From: JADJOM01 sp035574255
GTDB lineage: Bacteria > Gemmatimonadota > Gemmatimonadetes > Gemmatimonadales > GWC2-71-9
Length of the DNA: 64,000 bases
Reading direction: 5' to 3'
Assembly: GCA_035574255.1 (NCBI GenBank)
Contig: DATLYZ010000031.1
Location: 1-64,000, forward strand
This document shows, piece by piece, positions 51,347-59,497 of this stretch. The stretch's first letter is position 1; the number at the start of each line of letters is the position of its first letter. The notes beneath the pieces were generated by a model. It made no database searches. It had not been told where the DNA came from and saw nothing but the letters and a program-made list of their open reading frames with translations. A program made the position numbers and the translations under genes.

Positions 51347-52385
51347 GGGCGCTCCGGTCCGCGCTCTCGTCGTGGACGATGACGACGCCACGCGCGCGCT
51401 CCTCCGGGCCGTCCTGGTGGCCGCGGGTCACCCCGCCCCCACGGTGGTGGCCAGCGCGCGCGAGGCGCTCGCAGCGGCGCCGGGACACGAGGTGATCCTG
51501 CTGGACCATCAGCTGCCGGACGGGGCCGGGCTCGACCTGATCCAGCCGCTCCGGAGCGGCCCCGGGCACCCCGCCGTCATCCTGGTCACCGGGCACGGGG
51601 ACGAGTCGCTGGCCGCGGCCGCACTCCGGCAGGGCGCGGACGACTATCTGGTCAAGGACGGATCCTTGCCTGGCCTGGTTCCCCAGGTGGTGGAACGGGT
51701 GCGGCGGCACCGCGCCCTCCGGGAAGCCCTCGCCGCCGCCGAGCGGGACCTGGTGCACGCCGAGCGGATGGCGGCCATCGGCCAGCTCGGCATCACGCTC
51801 CATCACGAGATCAACAACCCGCTCCAGGCCGCCACCGCCGAGGTCGAACTCCTCCTCGCCGACGCCGCCAGCCTGACCGGGGAGCAGCAGGCCTCGCTCC
51901 GAACGATCCGGGAGGCGCTCGCCCGGATTCACGCGACCCTTCAGCGCATCGGCACCCTCCGGCACGACCGGACGGTCGAGTATCTCGACGGTGTCGCGAT
52001 GATAGACCTGTCGCACCGGACCCAGCCTCTGCCGGTCCAGCAGGGCGAGGCGCTCCTCCATCTCCCGGACGACGACACCGCGCGGGTGGTCTCGCTGCTC
52101 CTCCGCCACGCCGGCTTCACGGTCGTGCGGGTGGGATCGGTCGCGGAGCTGGCGAGCCGGGCCGCCCAGCCGGGCGTCACCCTGGTCGTGGTGGCGGGGA
52201 GCCCCGTGCCCGGCGCCGAGCCGCTGGGCGGCTTTCAACCGGCGCCTGATCGGGCGTATACCGTGGTGGCGCTCACCTTTGGCGACGGCACCCCGGCCCG
52301 GGCCGCCGGGGCGGACCACGTGGTCACGCTCCCCTTCGATCCGGGCACCTTTACCCAGGAACTGCTGGCCGCGATGCGGGGCTGA
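51336..52385 (+). CDS. Receiver plus HisKA-only protein with degenerate second receiver
   Basis: 349 residues, GTG start 11 bp inside the glycosyltransferase gene. Residues 8-125: receiver with D57 (VILLDHQLPDG). Residues 140-210: HisKA dimerisation helix with LHHEINNPLQAATAEVELLL (phosphoacceptor H157 in HExxNP). No ATP-binding HATPase_c domain follows. Residues 240-345 resemble a receiver fold but lack the phosphoacceptor Asp (VVVAG). So it can dimerise and perhaps be phosphorylated but cannot autophosphorylate; a phosphotransfer protein. Last gene of the operon. Confidence 0.8.
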   Translation: MRREGAPVRALVVDDDDATRALLRAVLVAAGHPAPTVVASAREALAAAPGHEVILLDHQLPDGAGLDLIQPLRSGPGHPAVILVTGHGDESLAAAALRQGADDYLVKDGSLPGLVPQVVERVRRHRALREALAAAERDLVHAERMAAIGQLGITLHHEINNPLQAATAEVELLLADAASLTGEQQASLRTIREALARIHATLQRIGTLRHDRTVEYLDGVAMIDLSHRTQPLPVQQGEALLHLPDDDTARVVSLLLRHAGFTVVRVGSVAELASRAAQPGVTLVVVAGSPVPGAEPLGGFQPAPDRAYTVVALTFGDGTPARAAGADHVVTLPFDPGTFTQELLAAMRG

Positions 52386-52963
52386 GGCACAAGCCGGACT
52401 TCAGCGCGCACCGGAGCCGGCCTGCGGCGCCGGGCTCGACCCTGCTGGCGCAGGGGTGACGGGGGGGGGGGCCAGACGTCGTGCCGGCTCGCGCCGTCAT
52501 GCCCGCGCAAGCGGGCATCCAGTGTCGGGCCTCCAGTGCCGGCCACCGGGCGCGGCCGGGCTGGACCCCTGCTTGCGCAGGGGTGACGGGGGGGACAGGC
52601 GCCCGGGCGTGGACCCCTGCTGGCGCAGGGGTGACGGGGGGCACCGGGCGCCCAGGCGTGGAACCCTGCTGGCGCAGGGGTGACGGGGGGGGGACGGCCA
52701 GACGTCGTGCCGACTCGCGCCGGTCATGCCCGCGCAAGCGGGCATCCAGTGCCGGGCCTCCAGTGCCGGCCACCGGGCGCCCCGGGCGTGGACCCCTGCT
52801 TGCGCAGGGGTGACGGGGGGACCGGGCGCCCGGGCGTGGACCCCTGCTTGCGCAGGGGTGACGGGGGGGCCGGGCGCCCGGGCGTGGAACCCTGCTGGCG
52901 CAGGGGTGACGGGGGCAGACGGCCACAAGTCGTGCCGGCTCACGCCGTCATGGCATCCTCGGC
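52386..52963. repeat. REP-type palindrome array with 225-bp higher-order period
   Basis: Seven copies of a unit with core CCCTGCTTGCGCAGGGG (or CTGG variant) and GTGAC tail start at 52440, 52567, 52615, 52664, 52794, 52842, 52890. Two copies of the palindrome ATGCCCGCGCAAGCGGGCAT are at 52499-52518 and 52726-52745, with a vestige near 52947. A GCCAGACGTCGTGCC leader recurs at 52471, 52697 and (varied) 52922, so one B and three A units form a duplicated block of about 225 bp. It lies between convergent genes. Resembles bacterial REP/BIME elements. Confidence 0.85.
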
Positions 52964-54493
52964 TCAACCAGGTCGCTCTCCTTTGCCGCCCCCTCGCGGC
53001 ACCACCGGATGCTCGCGGGTCATGATGTCCATCTCGTCGCGAGTGGCGAGCCGCGGCAGGGTGGTATCGGGCTCGGCGGCCGGGGAGAGCGCCGCGACGT
53101 CCCGCGGCGGGAGCAGGTGGCGGATCGAGTTGGCGTAGTACTCGAGCAGGGGGCGCTCGTTCGGGAGGATGACCAGGTCGTCGCCCTGCTCGAGGACGAG
53201 GCGCCGCATCCGGAGCATCCGCCAGGCCCGCTGCCAGACCTCCTCGACGGGCAGTTCCGCCCGCACCACGCGGGCGTTGAACTCGGTGAGCCGATCCCGG
53301 AGTTCGTCCAGCCGCTCGAGGAGCCGGGTTCGCGGGACCACGCTGGTCCCGAACGAGAGCAGCGCGGCCGCCGCGAGGGGCACCGGGGTCACCGGGATGA
53401 TCTGGCCGATCCGCTCCATCGCCAGCTCGGCGAGTCGCTGCACGTGGGGGAGCCGTTCCGGCTTGGGGAGCGCCAGGATCCCCGGCGGCTGGGTCGCAAG
53501 CCACCCCCGCACCGAGATGGGGGTCCCGAAATTCACCGCCACGCGCCCGTAGCGACGCAACTGCCCGGTGAGAAGCCGCAGGGTGTTCCAGGCGAGGTAG
53601 TGGCCCACCGTGCGGAGCTGGGCCCACCGCGAGACCGGCCGCCCGCCCACGATCCGCTCCCGGATCAGCGAGCGGTCTTCCAGCACCCGGTCGTAATTGA
53701 TCGCCACCGGCACGAGCCAGATATCCCGGTCGAAGGCCGGATCCTCCAGGGTTCGCACGATGTAGTCGAGCAGCCCGATCTTCACCGGCCGGAGGGCGCC
53801 GTCGCGGGTGAGCCCGCCCTCGGGGAAAATGCCCTGTGTGACGCCGTTCCGGGTGATCAGCTGGACGTACTTCTCGAGCACCGTGTGATAGAGCGGCTCC
53901 CGGTACTGCCGCCGGATGAAGTAACTGCCGAAGCTTTTGAAGACGTACTCCAGGGGCCAGACCCGCGCCCACTCGCCCACGGCGTAGCTGATGCTCACCA
54001 CCCGGGCCAGCACGTAGGCCACCACCACGTAATCGGCGTTGCTCCGGTGGTTCATCAGGTAGACCACCACGTCGCGCCGGGGGATCCGATCCAGCGCCGC
54101 CTGATCCCGGTATTCCAGCGTCGCCTTGTACAGCAGGTTGATGGTGAGGCGGGCGAGATTGTAACCGAGCTTGTAGTAGGAGAGGACGTTGAAGAAGGGG
54201 ACGATCTCGTCAATGTACTGGTTCACCCGGATCCGCACGACGCTCTCCGGCTGCCGGTGCAGGCGGGCATGGGTCGCGATCGCCTCGAGGATCGCCGGAT
54301 CGTGCAGGAGCTCTTCGCGGATCCGCTCTCGCTGGACCAGCTTGTAGCGGTCGATTCGGGCCCGGAACTGGAACACCGCATGCCGGGCCCAGCTCCGGAG
54401 CCGGTTGCGCACGGTGCGGCGGGTGAGGGCGACCAGGCCGGCGGCACCAGCGAGGCCCGCCAGGCCCAGGGCGAGCCAGAGGCTGTCAGGCAC
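52964..54493 (-). CDS. Glycerol-3-phosphate acyltransferase-like (PlsB family)
   Basis: 509 residues. N-terminal hydrophobic helix. Acyltransferase block I MNHRSNADYVV (HRSxxDY form of PlsB), block II GSYFIRRQYREPLYHTVL, block III FPEGGLTRDG, block IV VPVAINYDRVLED. These four-block spacings fit PlsB rather than PlsC, although PlsB of enterobacteria is longer (about 800). Starts phospholipid synthesis by acylating glycerol-3-phosphate. Overlaps the M48 protease gene upstream by 8 bp. Confidence 0.88.
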   Translation of the reverse strand: MPDSLWLALGLAGLAGAAGLVALTRRTVRNRLRSWARHAVFQFRARIDRYKLVQRERIREELLHDPAILEAIATHARLHRQPESVVRIRVNQYIDEIVPFFNVLSYYKLGYNLARLTINLLYKATLEYRDQAALDRIPRRDVVVYLMNHRSNADYVVVAYVLARVVSISYAVGEWARVWPLEYVFKSFGSYFIRRQYREPLYHTVLEKYVQLITRNGVTQGIFPEGGLTRDGALRPVKIGLLDYIVRTLEDPAFDRDIWLVPVAINYDRVLEDRSLIRERIVGGRPVSRWAQLRTVGHYLAWNTLRLLTGQLRRYGRVAVNFGTPISVRGWLATQPPGILALPKPERLPHVQRLAELAMERIGQIIPVTPVPLAAAALLSFGTSVVPRTRLLERLDELRDRLTEFNARVVRAELPVEEVWQRAWRMLRMRRLVLEQGDDLVILPNERPLLEYYANSIRHLLPPRDVAALSPAAEPDTTLPRLATRDEMDIMTREHPVVPRGGGKGERPG

Positions 54494-55508
54494 GCTCGGC
54501 CCCGGCCGCCTTCTCCGCCTGGTAGGCCATGCCTCGCAGGCGGATGATGCGCTGCCGGATCGGGGGGTGGGTGGCGAGCAGGTCGGCGAGCCGGCCCTCC
54601 TGGTCGGCGAACCGGGTGGGCCGGGGATCCACGATGCAGAGGTGGGCCGCCCCGCGGCTGATCGTGCGGGTGGGCGCGGGCGCGGCCGTGAGCTTCTCGA
54701 GGGCGGTGGCCAGCGCCATCGGGTTCCGGGTGAGCTGGGCCGCGGTGGCGTCGGCCAGGTACTCGCGCTTGCGGCTCACCCCCATGGCCAGAAGCCGGGC
54801 CAGCACCGGCGCCAGGACCAGGGTGAGCAGCCAGAGCAGCAGGACGATCAGCGCGAGCGGGTTCCCCCCTTTGCCGCCCTTGCCGCCCCGGCCTCCCCCG
54901 CCGCCGACCCGAACCCCGCGCACCATCCGGCCCAATCCGTCGGACACGAGCGCGATCGCCCCCACCATCGCGGCGAGGAGCGTGAGCAGGCGGACGTCGA
55001 GGTTCCGGATGTGGGCCATCTCGTGGGCCACGACCGCCTGCAGTTCGTCGCGGGTGAGCAGCGGCAGGAGGCCTCTGGTCACGGCGAGGCTGGCCCCGGC
55101 CGGCGTGATGCCGGTGGCGAACGCGTTAGGGTCGGAGTCAGGCACGATCCAGATGCGGGGACGCGGCAGCCCCGCCGCGATGGCCATTTCCTCCACCACA
55201 TTGACCAGGCGCCGCTCGGCGTCGTCGGCGGGTTCGATGACCTCCCAGGCCCCGGTGGCCCAGAGCACGCGGTCTGGCCCCCGCTTCCAGGAGTACCAGC
55301 AGATCCCGGCGGCGAAGAGCGTGGCGACGAGCCCGATGACGGGCACCGTATGGTGGTAGGCGCCGGGCTCCGCATCCCGGGTGAGGAGGTAGAAGCCGAG
55401 GTCGCCCCCGAACCCCACCCAGGCGAAGAACACGATGAACCCGGTAACGAGCCAGAACGACCGGCGCCGGTTGGCCTCCTGCTGCGAAAAGAGATCGTCC
55501 CGCGTCAC
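54486..55508 (-). CDS. M48-family membrane metalloprotease (HtpX-like)
   Basis: 340 residues. Membrane segments near 18-40, 56-72, 170-190 and 215-240. Zinc motif VVAHEMAHIRN (HExxH) near residue 160, with the third ligand Glu in SRKREYLADATAA. A Gly-rich linker GGGGGRGGKGGKGG lies between helices. HtpX-like proteases remove damaged membrane proteins. Its gene overlaps LemA upstream by 4 bp and PlsB downstream by 8 bp. A LemA-HtpX pair is a recurring arrangement in bacteria. Confidence 0.9.
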   Translation of the reverse strand: MTRDDLFSQQEANRRRSFWLVTGFIVFFAWVGFGGDLGFYLLTRDAEPGAYHHTVPVIGLVATLFAAGICWYSWKRGPDRVLWATGAWEVIEPADDAERRLVNVVEEMAIAAGLPRPRIWIVPDSDPNAFATGITPAGASLAVTRGLLPLLTRDELQAVVAHEMAHIRNLDVRLLTLLAAMVGAIALVSDGLGRMVRGVRVGGGGGRGGKGGKGGNPLALIVLLLWLLTLVLAPVLARLLAMGVSRKREYLADATAAQLTRNPMALATALEKLTAAPAPTRTISRGAAHLCIVDPRPTRFADQEGRLADLLATHPPIRQRIIRLRGMAYQAEKAAGAERA

Positions 55509-56074
55509 GCCGATGGCTTGTCGGGCGACAGATCCACCCTGGGCGCCGCGCGCTCGGCGGCGTCCTCGATCTCCCAGAGTTCCGCCGGTTCTGCCCGGGC
55601 CAGTCCGGCCAGCAGGCTCCAGGGGAACTGCATCTGGCGGGTGTTGTACTCGGTCGCCTTGTCGTTGTAGAGCTGCCGGGCGAACCCGATACGGTTCTCG
55701 GTGCTGGTGAGTTCCTCCTGGAGCTGCTGGATGTTCGCGGTGGCCCGCAGTTGCGGGTAGTTCTCGCTCAGGGCGAACAGCCGGCCCAGCGCCTGGGTCA
55801 ACTCGCCCTCCGCTCGGGCCACCGCCCCCACGCCCTGGGCCGCCACCGCCTTGTTGCGCGCCGCGATCACCGCCTCGAGGGTCCCGCGCTCGAAGTCCAT
55901 GGCCCCCTTCACGGCGTTCACCAGGTTCGGCACCAGGTCGTGACGCCGCTTGAGCTGGACGTCAATCTGCTTCCAGGCGTTCACCACGTCGTTCTTGAGC
56001 GCGATGAGCTTGTTGTAGGCCCCGATCGCCCACAGCCCCACGAGAACCAGGACCGCGAGGAAGACGAAGGACAT
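55505..56074 (-). CDS. lemA: LemA-family protein
   Basis: 189 residues, the usual LemA length. N-terminal membrane segment VFLAVLVLVGLWAIGAYN, then the LemA helical domain with WKQIDVQLKRRHDLVPNLVNAVKG (key residues) and ENYPQLRATANIQQLQEELTSTENRI. Role of LemA is poorly defined; it is often encoded beside M48 proteases, as here. First gene of the three-gene operon. Confidence 0.93.
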   Translation of the reverse strand: MSFVFLAVLVLVGLWAIGAYNKLIALKNDVVNAWKQIDVQLKRRHDLVPNLVNAVKGAMDFERGTLEAVIAARNKAVAAQGVGAVARAEGELTQALGRLFALSENYPQLRATANIQQLQEELTSTENRIGFARQLYNDKATEYNTRQMQFPWSLLAGLARAEPAELWEIEDAAERAAPRVDLSPDKPSA

Positions 56075-56174
56075 GGCGAGATCCGCGAAGAGGTGAGAGG
56101 ATCGCTTCCCGGCGGCCGCGACGGAGGCTCCGCGCCCCCGGTTCCCCGGTGCGCCGCCCCGGGGAGGCGGCCGG

Positions 56175-56807
56175 TTACGGCTGGGTCACTTCGGCCTCCG
56201 CCATCGCGCGCCGGAACGCCTCGGTGATGGCCTCATCGTCCGCGTGCTCGAACCAGGGATGGCGTTGGTCGAGCAGCAATTCCGCGCCGGGCCCGAGCGC
56301 CACGCGGCGGCAGAGCCGGGTTCGCCCGTTCCGGGGCGGGCCCTCCGGGCCGGCCCAGGTCTGGAGCGCACGCCCGACCTTGCCGCGGGGCTCGCCTGCA
56401 GGGACGGCAAGCGGCAGGTGTTCCGGCGGCGGCAGCCGCCCGGCGAGCGCGGCCGCCACCTTCCGCTCCACCACGTCGCCGGGCAGGCCGGCCAGTTCCT
56501 TGGCCAGCTGGTCCAGCGTGGCACCCTCCATCTGCTGCAGCTTGATCGCGAGCACCTGGAGCAGGTGGCGGTAGCCGTAGATCGCGGCGGTGCCGCGCCC
56601 CTCGGGACGGCTCACCAGCCGGCGAGTCACGTAGAACCGGATGGTGCGCTCGCTGGGCCGGAGGCTGGCCGCCGCGTTCACGGGGTAGACCTGGGACGCC
56701 TCGAGAATCGCGCCGGCCAAGGCGGCGAGGTCGCGCAGGCTCCAGGGCGCCAGCGCCGTGTAGAGACGGAGCGTCGAGAGCGCGTCGGCAGGGACGGCGG
56801 TGGACAC
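56175..56807 (-). CDS. MerR-family transcriptional regulator
   Basis: 210 residues from the GTG at 56807. The winged-helix N-terminus contains RPSERTIRFYVTRRLVSRPEGRGTAAIYGYRHLLQVLAIKLQQ (key: RTIRFYVTRRLV, YGYRHLLQVLAIK), the MerR-type helix-turn-helix. An effector region follows: LPPPEHLPLAVP and an LLLDQRHPWFEHADDEAI end. Effector unknown; no Cys metal site. Divergent from the pseudopilin gene across about 155 bp, which may be its target. Confidence 0.82.
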   Translation of the reverse strand: MSTAVPADALSTLRLYTALAPWSLRDLAALAGAILEASQVYPVNAAASLRPSERTIRFYVTRRLVSRPEGRGTAAIYGYRHLLQVLAIKLQQMEGATLDQLAKELAGLPGDVVERKVAAALAGRLPPPEHLPLAVPAGEPRGKVGRALQTWAGPEGPPRNGRTRLCRRVALGPGAELLLDQRHPWFEHADDEAITEAFRRAMAEAEVTQP

Positions 56808-56962
56808 AGGCGTTGAGCGCGTGCGAACCAGGGAACGGGTCTGGGGGAGGCAAGTATGCCCCGGAAGCCGGAGCGGAGCAAGGGTGGGGTGCACGCGGAG
56901 ATTCGCGCCGTCTCGCGGCGGGGCGGTCACCCCCCGTCGCGGCCGCGCCCCATGTTGTTCTC

Positions 56963-57394
56963 ATGCCACGCGGGGCGACCCTGATCGAGCTGCTGCTCGC
57001 GCTCGCCGTGCTCGCGGTGGTGCTGGCCATCGCCGCGCCCGGCCTCCGCGAGTCCCGGGACCGGCTCCTGGCACGGGAGTGGGCCGCCGCGCTGGTCGCG
57101 GCGCACGGCCGCGCGCGCCACGCGGCGTTGGCGGAGCAGCGCGTGATGCTCCTCACCATCAGCGCCGACTCGGTGCTGCTCCGCGCCGTGGCGGCCCCCG
57201 GCGACACGCAGGAGCGCTGGCGCACTGCGGGACCGGCCCGGGACGGCGTCGCCCTGAGCGGCGGGCCCCGCACCATCGCGTTTGCGCCCAGCGGTGTTGC
57301 CTTCGGCCTGGCCAACGCCACCTATACCCTCCGCCGCGGCGCCGCGACGAAGCAGGTGATCGTCTCGCGCTACGGCCGCGTGCGAGTTCCGTAG
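56963..57394 (+). CDS. Type II/IV secretion pseudopilin (GspH-like)
   Basis: 143 residues. Prepilin-like N-terminus GATLIELLLALAVLAVVLAIAAP: Gly before the cleavage point, Glu at +5 and a long helix. The residue at +1 is Ala rather than Phe/Met. The rest has the minor-pseudopilin globular fold. Needs a prepilin peptidase, not in the window. No other secretion genes adjoin, so it is an orphan pseudopilin. ATG at 56963 is the last one before the prepilin motif. Confidence 0.8.
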   Translation: MPRGATLIELLLALAVLAVVLAIAAPGLRESRDRLLAREWAAALVAAHGRARHAALAEQRVMLLTISADSVLLRAVAAPGDTQERWRTAGPARDGVALSGGPRTIAFAPSGVAFGLANATYTLRRGAATKQVIVSRYGRVRVP

Positions 57395-57416
57395 CGCGGA
57401 GGCCACCGGAGGTGCC

Positions 57417-57809
57417 TCACGATCCCGCCGAGCCCAGCGGCTCCAGGCCGTACTTGCGGACCTTGGCGAGCAGCGTCGAGCGGGCGATCCCGAGGAGGTG
57501 TGCCGCGCGACGCTTGTTGCCCCGCGTGAAGTCGAGGGTCCGGGCGATATGGCGGCGCTCCACGGCCTCGAGCGGCTCGGGCTGCACGGCCTCCCCCGGC
57601 GCCAGCGCCTCGCGCAGCAGGGTGTGATCCACCCCGGGGGCGCCCAGGTCAATGACCGCCACGTCGAGCCCCGGTACGGCGAGCGCGCGAGCGGCCTCGC
57701 CCGGTGTCGCGACCGGGACGGGCACGAACCCGGCCGCCTTGAACGCCTGGGTCAACTGCTCCCGCCGGGCCGGTTGCGTGTCCAGGACCAGCACGTGAGA
57801 GGATGGCAT
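57417..57809 (-). CDS. Fis-type regulator with degenerate receiver
   Basis: 130 residues. N-terminal receiver-like fold (SSHVLVLDTQPARREQLTQAF; conserved acidic pair incomplete) and DVAVIDLGAPG, where the Asp may be the phospho-site. C-terminal Fis/NtrC helix-turn-helix: RRHIARTLDFTRGNKRRAAHLLGIARSTLLAKVRKYGL (key: NKRRAAHLLGIARSTL). The AAA+ domain of NtrC is missing. ATG at 57809 stands 2 bp from the ATG of the divergent gene. Confidence 0.8.
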   Translation of the reverse strand: MPSSHVLVLDTQPARREQLTQAFKAAGFVPVPVATPGEAARALAVPGLDVAVIDLGAPGVDHTLLREALAPGEAVQPEPLEAVERRHIARTLDFTRGNKRRAAHLLGIARSTLLAKVRKYGLEPLGSAGS

Positions 57810-57811
57810 AG

Positions 57812-58981
57812 ATGTCTTCCCAAAGTGGAGAGCGGCCGACTTCCCACCCCGGTCCGAAGATCGGTCACCCACCCGGTGGAGACGACGGCCTCCAAGCCGG
57901 CCGCACCGCCTCAGGGGCGCCGCCTTCCGGTCACCGGCCGCCCGACGTCCCGCCCTTCAACCTATCACGCTCGGGCCGGTTTCACGCTGGCTGCCGTGTC
58001 GAAGGCGCGTTTCTCGTGGCCGAAGTCCAGGTCCGCCACGGCGACTGTCCGTACACGATCCTCGTGCTGGCCCGGGCGGGAGCGCGGATGTCCACGGCCC
58101 CGTTCTGGGAGTCCGACCGGCACCGGATCGCCGGGCTGAGGCGGGGCGATGTCGTGCAGGTGACCGGCACGGTGGGGGTCTACCGCGAGCGCTGCCAGCT
58201 CCAGGTGGAGTCGCTACGGCTCGTTCCGGAGGAGGAGGCGAACTGGGAGGAGATCCTTCCCTCGGTCGGACCGGTAGCGGCGTCCTGGGAGCAGCTCGAT
58301 CGGTGGCGGGCGGAGGTGACCGCACCACGGCTGCGTGCCGTCCTGGCCCTGTTCTATGGCGACGCTCGCTTCCGGGCCCGCTACGAGCGATGCCCCGCGA
58401 GCCCCGCCGGCCATCATGCCGCGCTAGGCGGCTTGCTGCTGCATACCGTCGAGGTCGCCGGCTTGGCGAGCGAGCTGGCCCGGCGCTTTCCGGCGGCCGA
58501 CCCGGACCTGCTGCTCGCCGGGGCGCTGCTTCACGACATCGGGAAGCTCGAGGCCTATCACTGGCGCCGGGGGTTCGGCACCACGGTGGCCGGCCACGCG
58601 ATCGGCCATGTGGTGCTCGGCGCGCTCATGCTCGAGCGCGCCGTGCGCCGGGCGCCGGCACCACCCTGCACGGAATCCGAGCTGCTCCTGCTCCAGCATC
58701 TCGTCCTCTCGCACCATGGCCGGCTCGACTTCGGCGCCCCCGTGGTTCCGATGACGCTCGAGGCCGAGCTGCTCCATCACGCCGACCTCGCGAGCGCCCG
58801 GGGCGCCGCCATGGACGAGGCGCTCCGGGACTCGGCCAACTTCCCCGATGCCGCCCCGGTCAGCGCGCGGGGCGTCTGGCAACTGGATCACCGCAAGCTG
58901 TGGCGGGGCGGGAGCGATTGGGGGAGGAGCGGCGCGATCGGCGATGCTGCCGTTGCCCCTTCCGGGGACGGGCCCGCCTGA
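57812..58981 (+). CDS. OB-fold plus HD-domain protein, YhaM-like 3'-5' exoribonuclease type
   Basis: 389 residues. Low-complexity N-terminus (1-50), OB-fold about 60-140 (FLVAEVQVRHGDCPYTILVLA, RGDVVQVTGTVGVYRERCQLQVESLRL), then an HD domain: HHAALGGLLLHTVEVAGLA, LLHDIGKLEAYHW (HD), HLVLSHHGRLDFGAPVVP and a final acidic-His region. The OB-then-HD order is that of YhaM/CbfI nucleases. Starts 2 bp from the divergent Fis-type gene; GAGAGG at its upstream side is inside that gene. Confidence 0.82.
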   Translation: MSSQSGERPTSHPGPKIGHPPGGDDGLQAGRTASGAPPSGHRPPDVPPFNLSRSGRFHAGCRVEGAFLVAEVQVRHGDCPYTILVLARAGARMSTAPFWESDRHRIAGLRRGDVVQVTGTVGVYRERCQLQVESLRLVPEEEANWEEILPSVGPVAASWEQLDRWRAEVTAPRLRAVLALFYGDARFRARYERCPASPAGHHAALGGLLLHTVEVAGLASELARRFPAADPDLLLAGALLHDIGKLEAYHWRRGFGTTVAGHAIGHVVLGALMLERAVRRAPAPPCTESELLLLQHLVLSHHGRLDFGAPVVPMTLEAELLHHADLASARGAAMDEALRDSANFPDAAPVSARGVWQLDHRKLWRGGSDWGRSGAIGDAAVAPSGDGPA

Positions 58982-59116
58982 GGTCTTATCGCCGGCGCCG
59001 AGGATGGGCGTGGGTTTGCGATGGGGCGCTTGCTCGGCGGCTTCGGCCGGGTCAAACTTGGCCGACGCCGCCCTCCGAGCAGGATCGCGGCACCGGGGTT
59101 TCCGGAGCAGCTCAGC

Positions 59117-59497
59117 GTGCCCCCTGTCCTTCGTACCGCCGTCGGATTCATGATCGCCGCCCTGGCGCTCTATACCACGGGCGTCTGGAGCGTCGTGCTG
59201 GGACGGCGCCTCCGGCCCTGGCACGCGGCGCTCTTCTGGCTCGGCTTCTCCTCGGATGCGGCCGGGACCGAGCTGATGCGCCGGATGGCGGGCGGCTTCC
59301 ACTGGAGCTTGCACACCGCGACGGGAGTGACCGCGCTCCTCCTGATGGCGGTTCACGCGGCCTGGGCGACCGGGGCGCTGATCCGGCGCGACGAGGCGCT
59401 GCTCCGCCGGTTCTACCGGATCAGTCTCACCGTGTGGCTGATCTGGCTGGTGCCGTTCGTGACGGGCCTGCTGCTCGGCCGCCAGCGAGGGGGATGA
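59117..59497 (+). CDS. HsmA-family small membrane protein
   Basis: 126 residues from the GTG at 59117 (GGAG upstream). Four membrane segments: ALALYTTGVW, HAALFWLGFSSDAAGTELM, TGVTALLLMAVHAAWATGAL and YRISLTVWLIWLVPFVTGLLLG. The YTTGVW, DxxGTxxM and LMxxHAxWA motifs match the HsmA family (TIGR03987), of uncharacterised function. Its 3' end overlaps the convergent hydrolase gene by 71 bp. Confidence 0.8.
   Translation: MPPVLRTAVGFMIAALALYTTGVWSVVLGRRLRPWHAALFWLGFSSDAAGTELMRRMAGGFHWSLHTATGVTALLLMAVHAAWATGALIRRDEALLRRFYRISLTVWLIWLVPFVTGLLLGRQRGG

Noticed and set aside
52440..52915. Repeat array as a CRISPR
   Set aside because: The repeats are perfect palindromes, the spacers are themselves repeated and no cas genes are near; it is a REP-type array.
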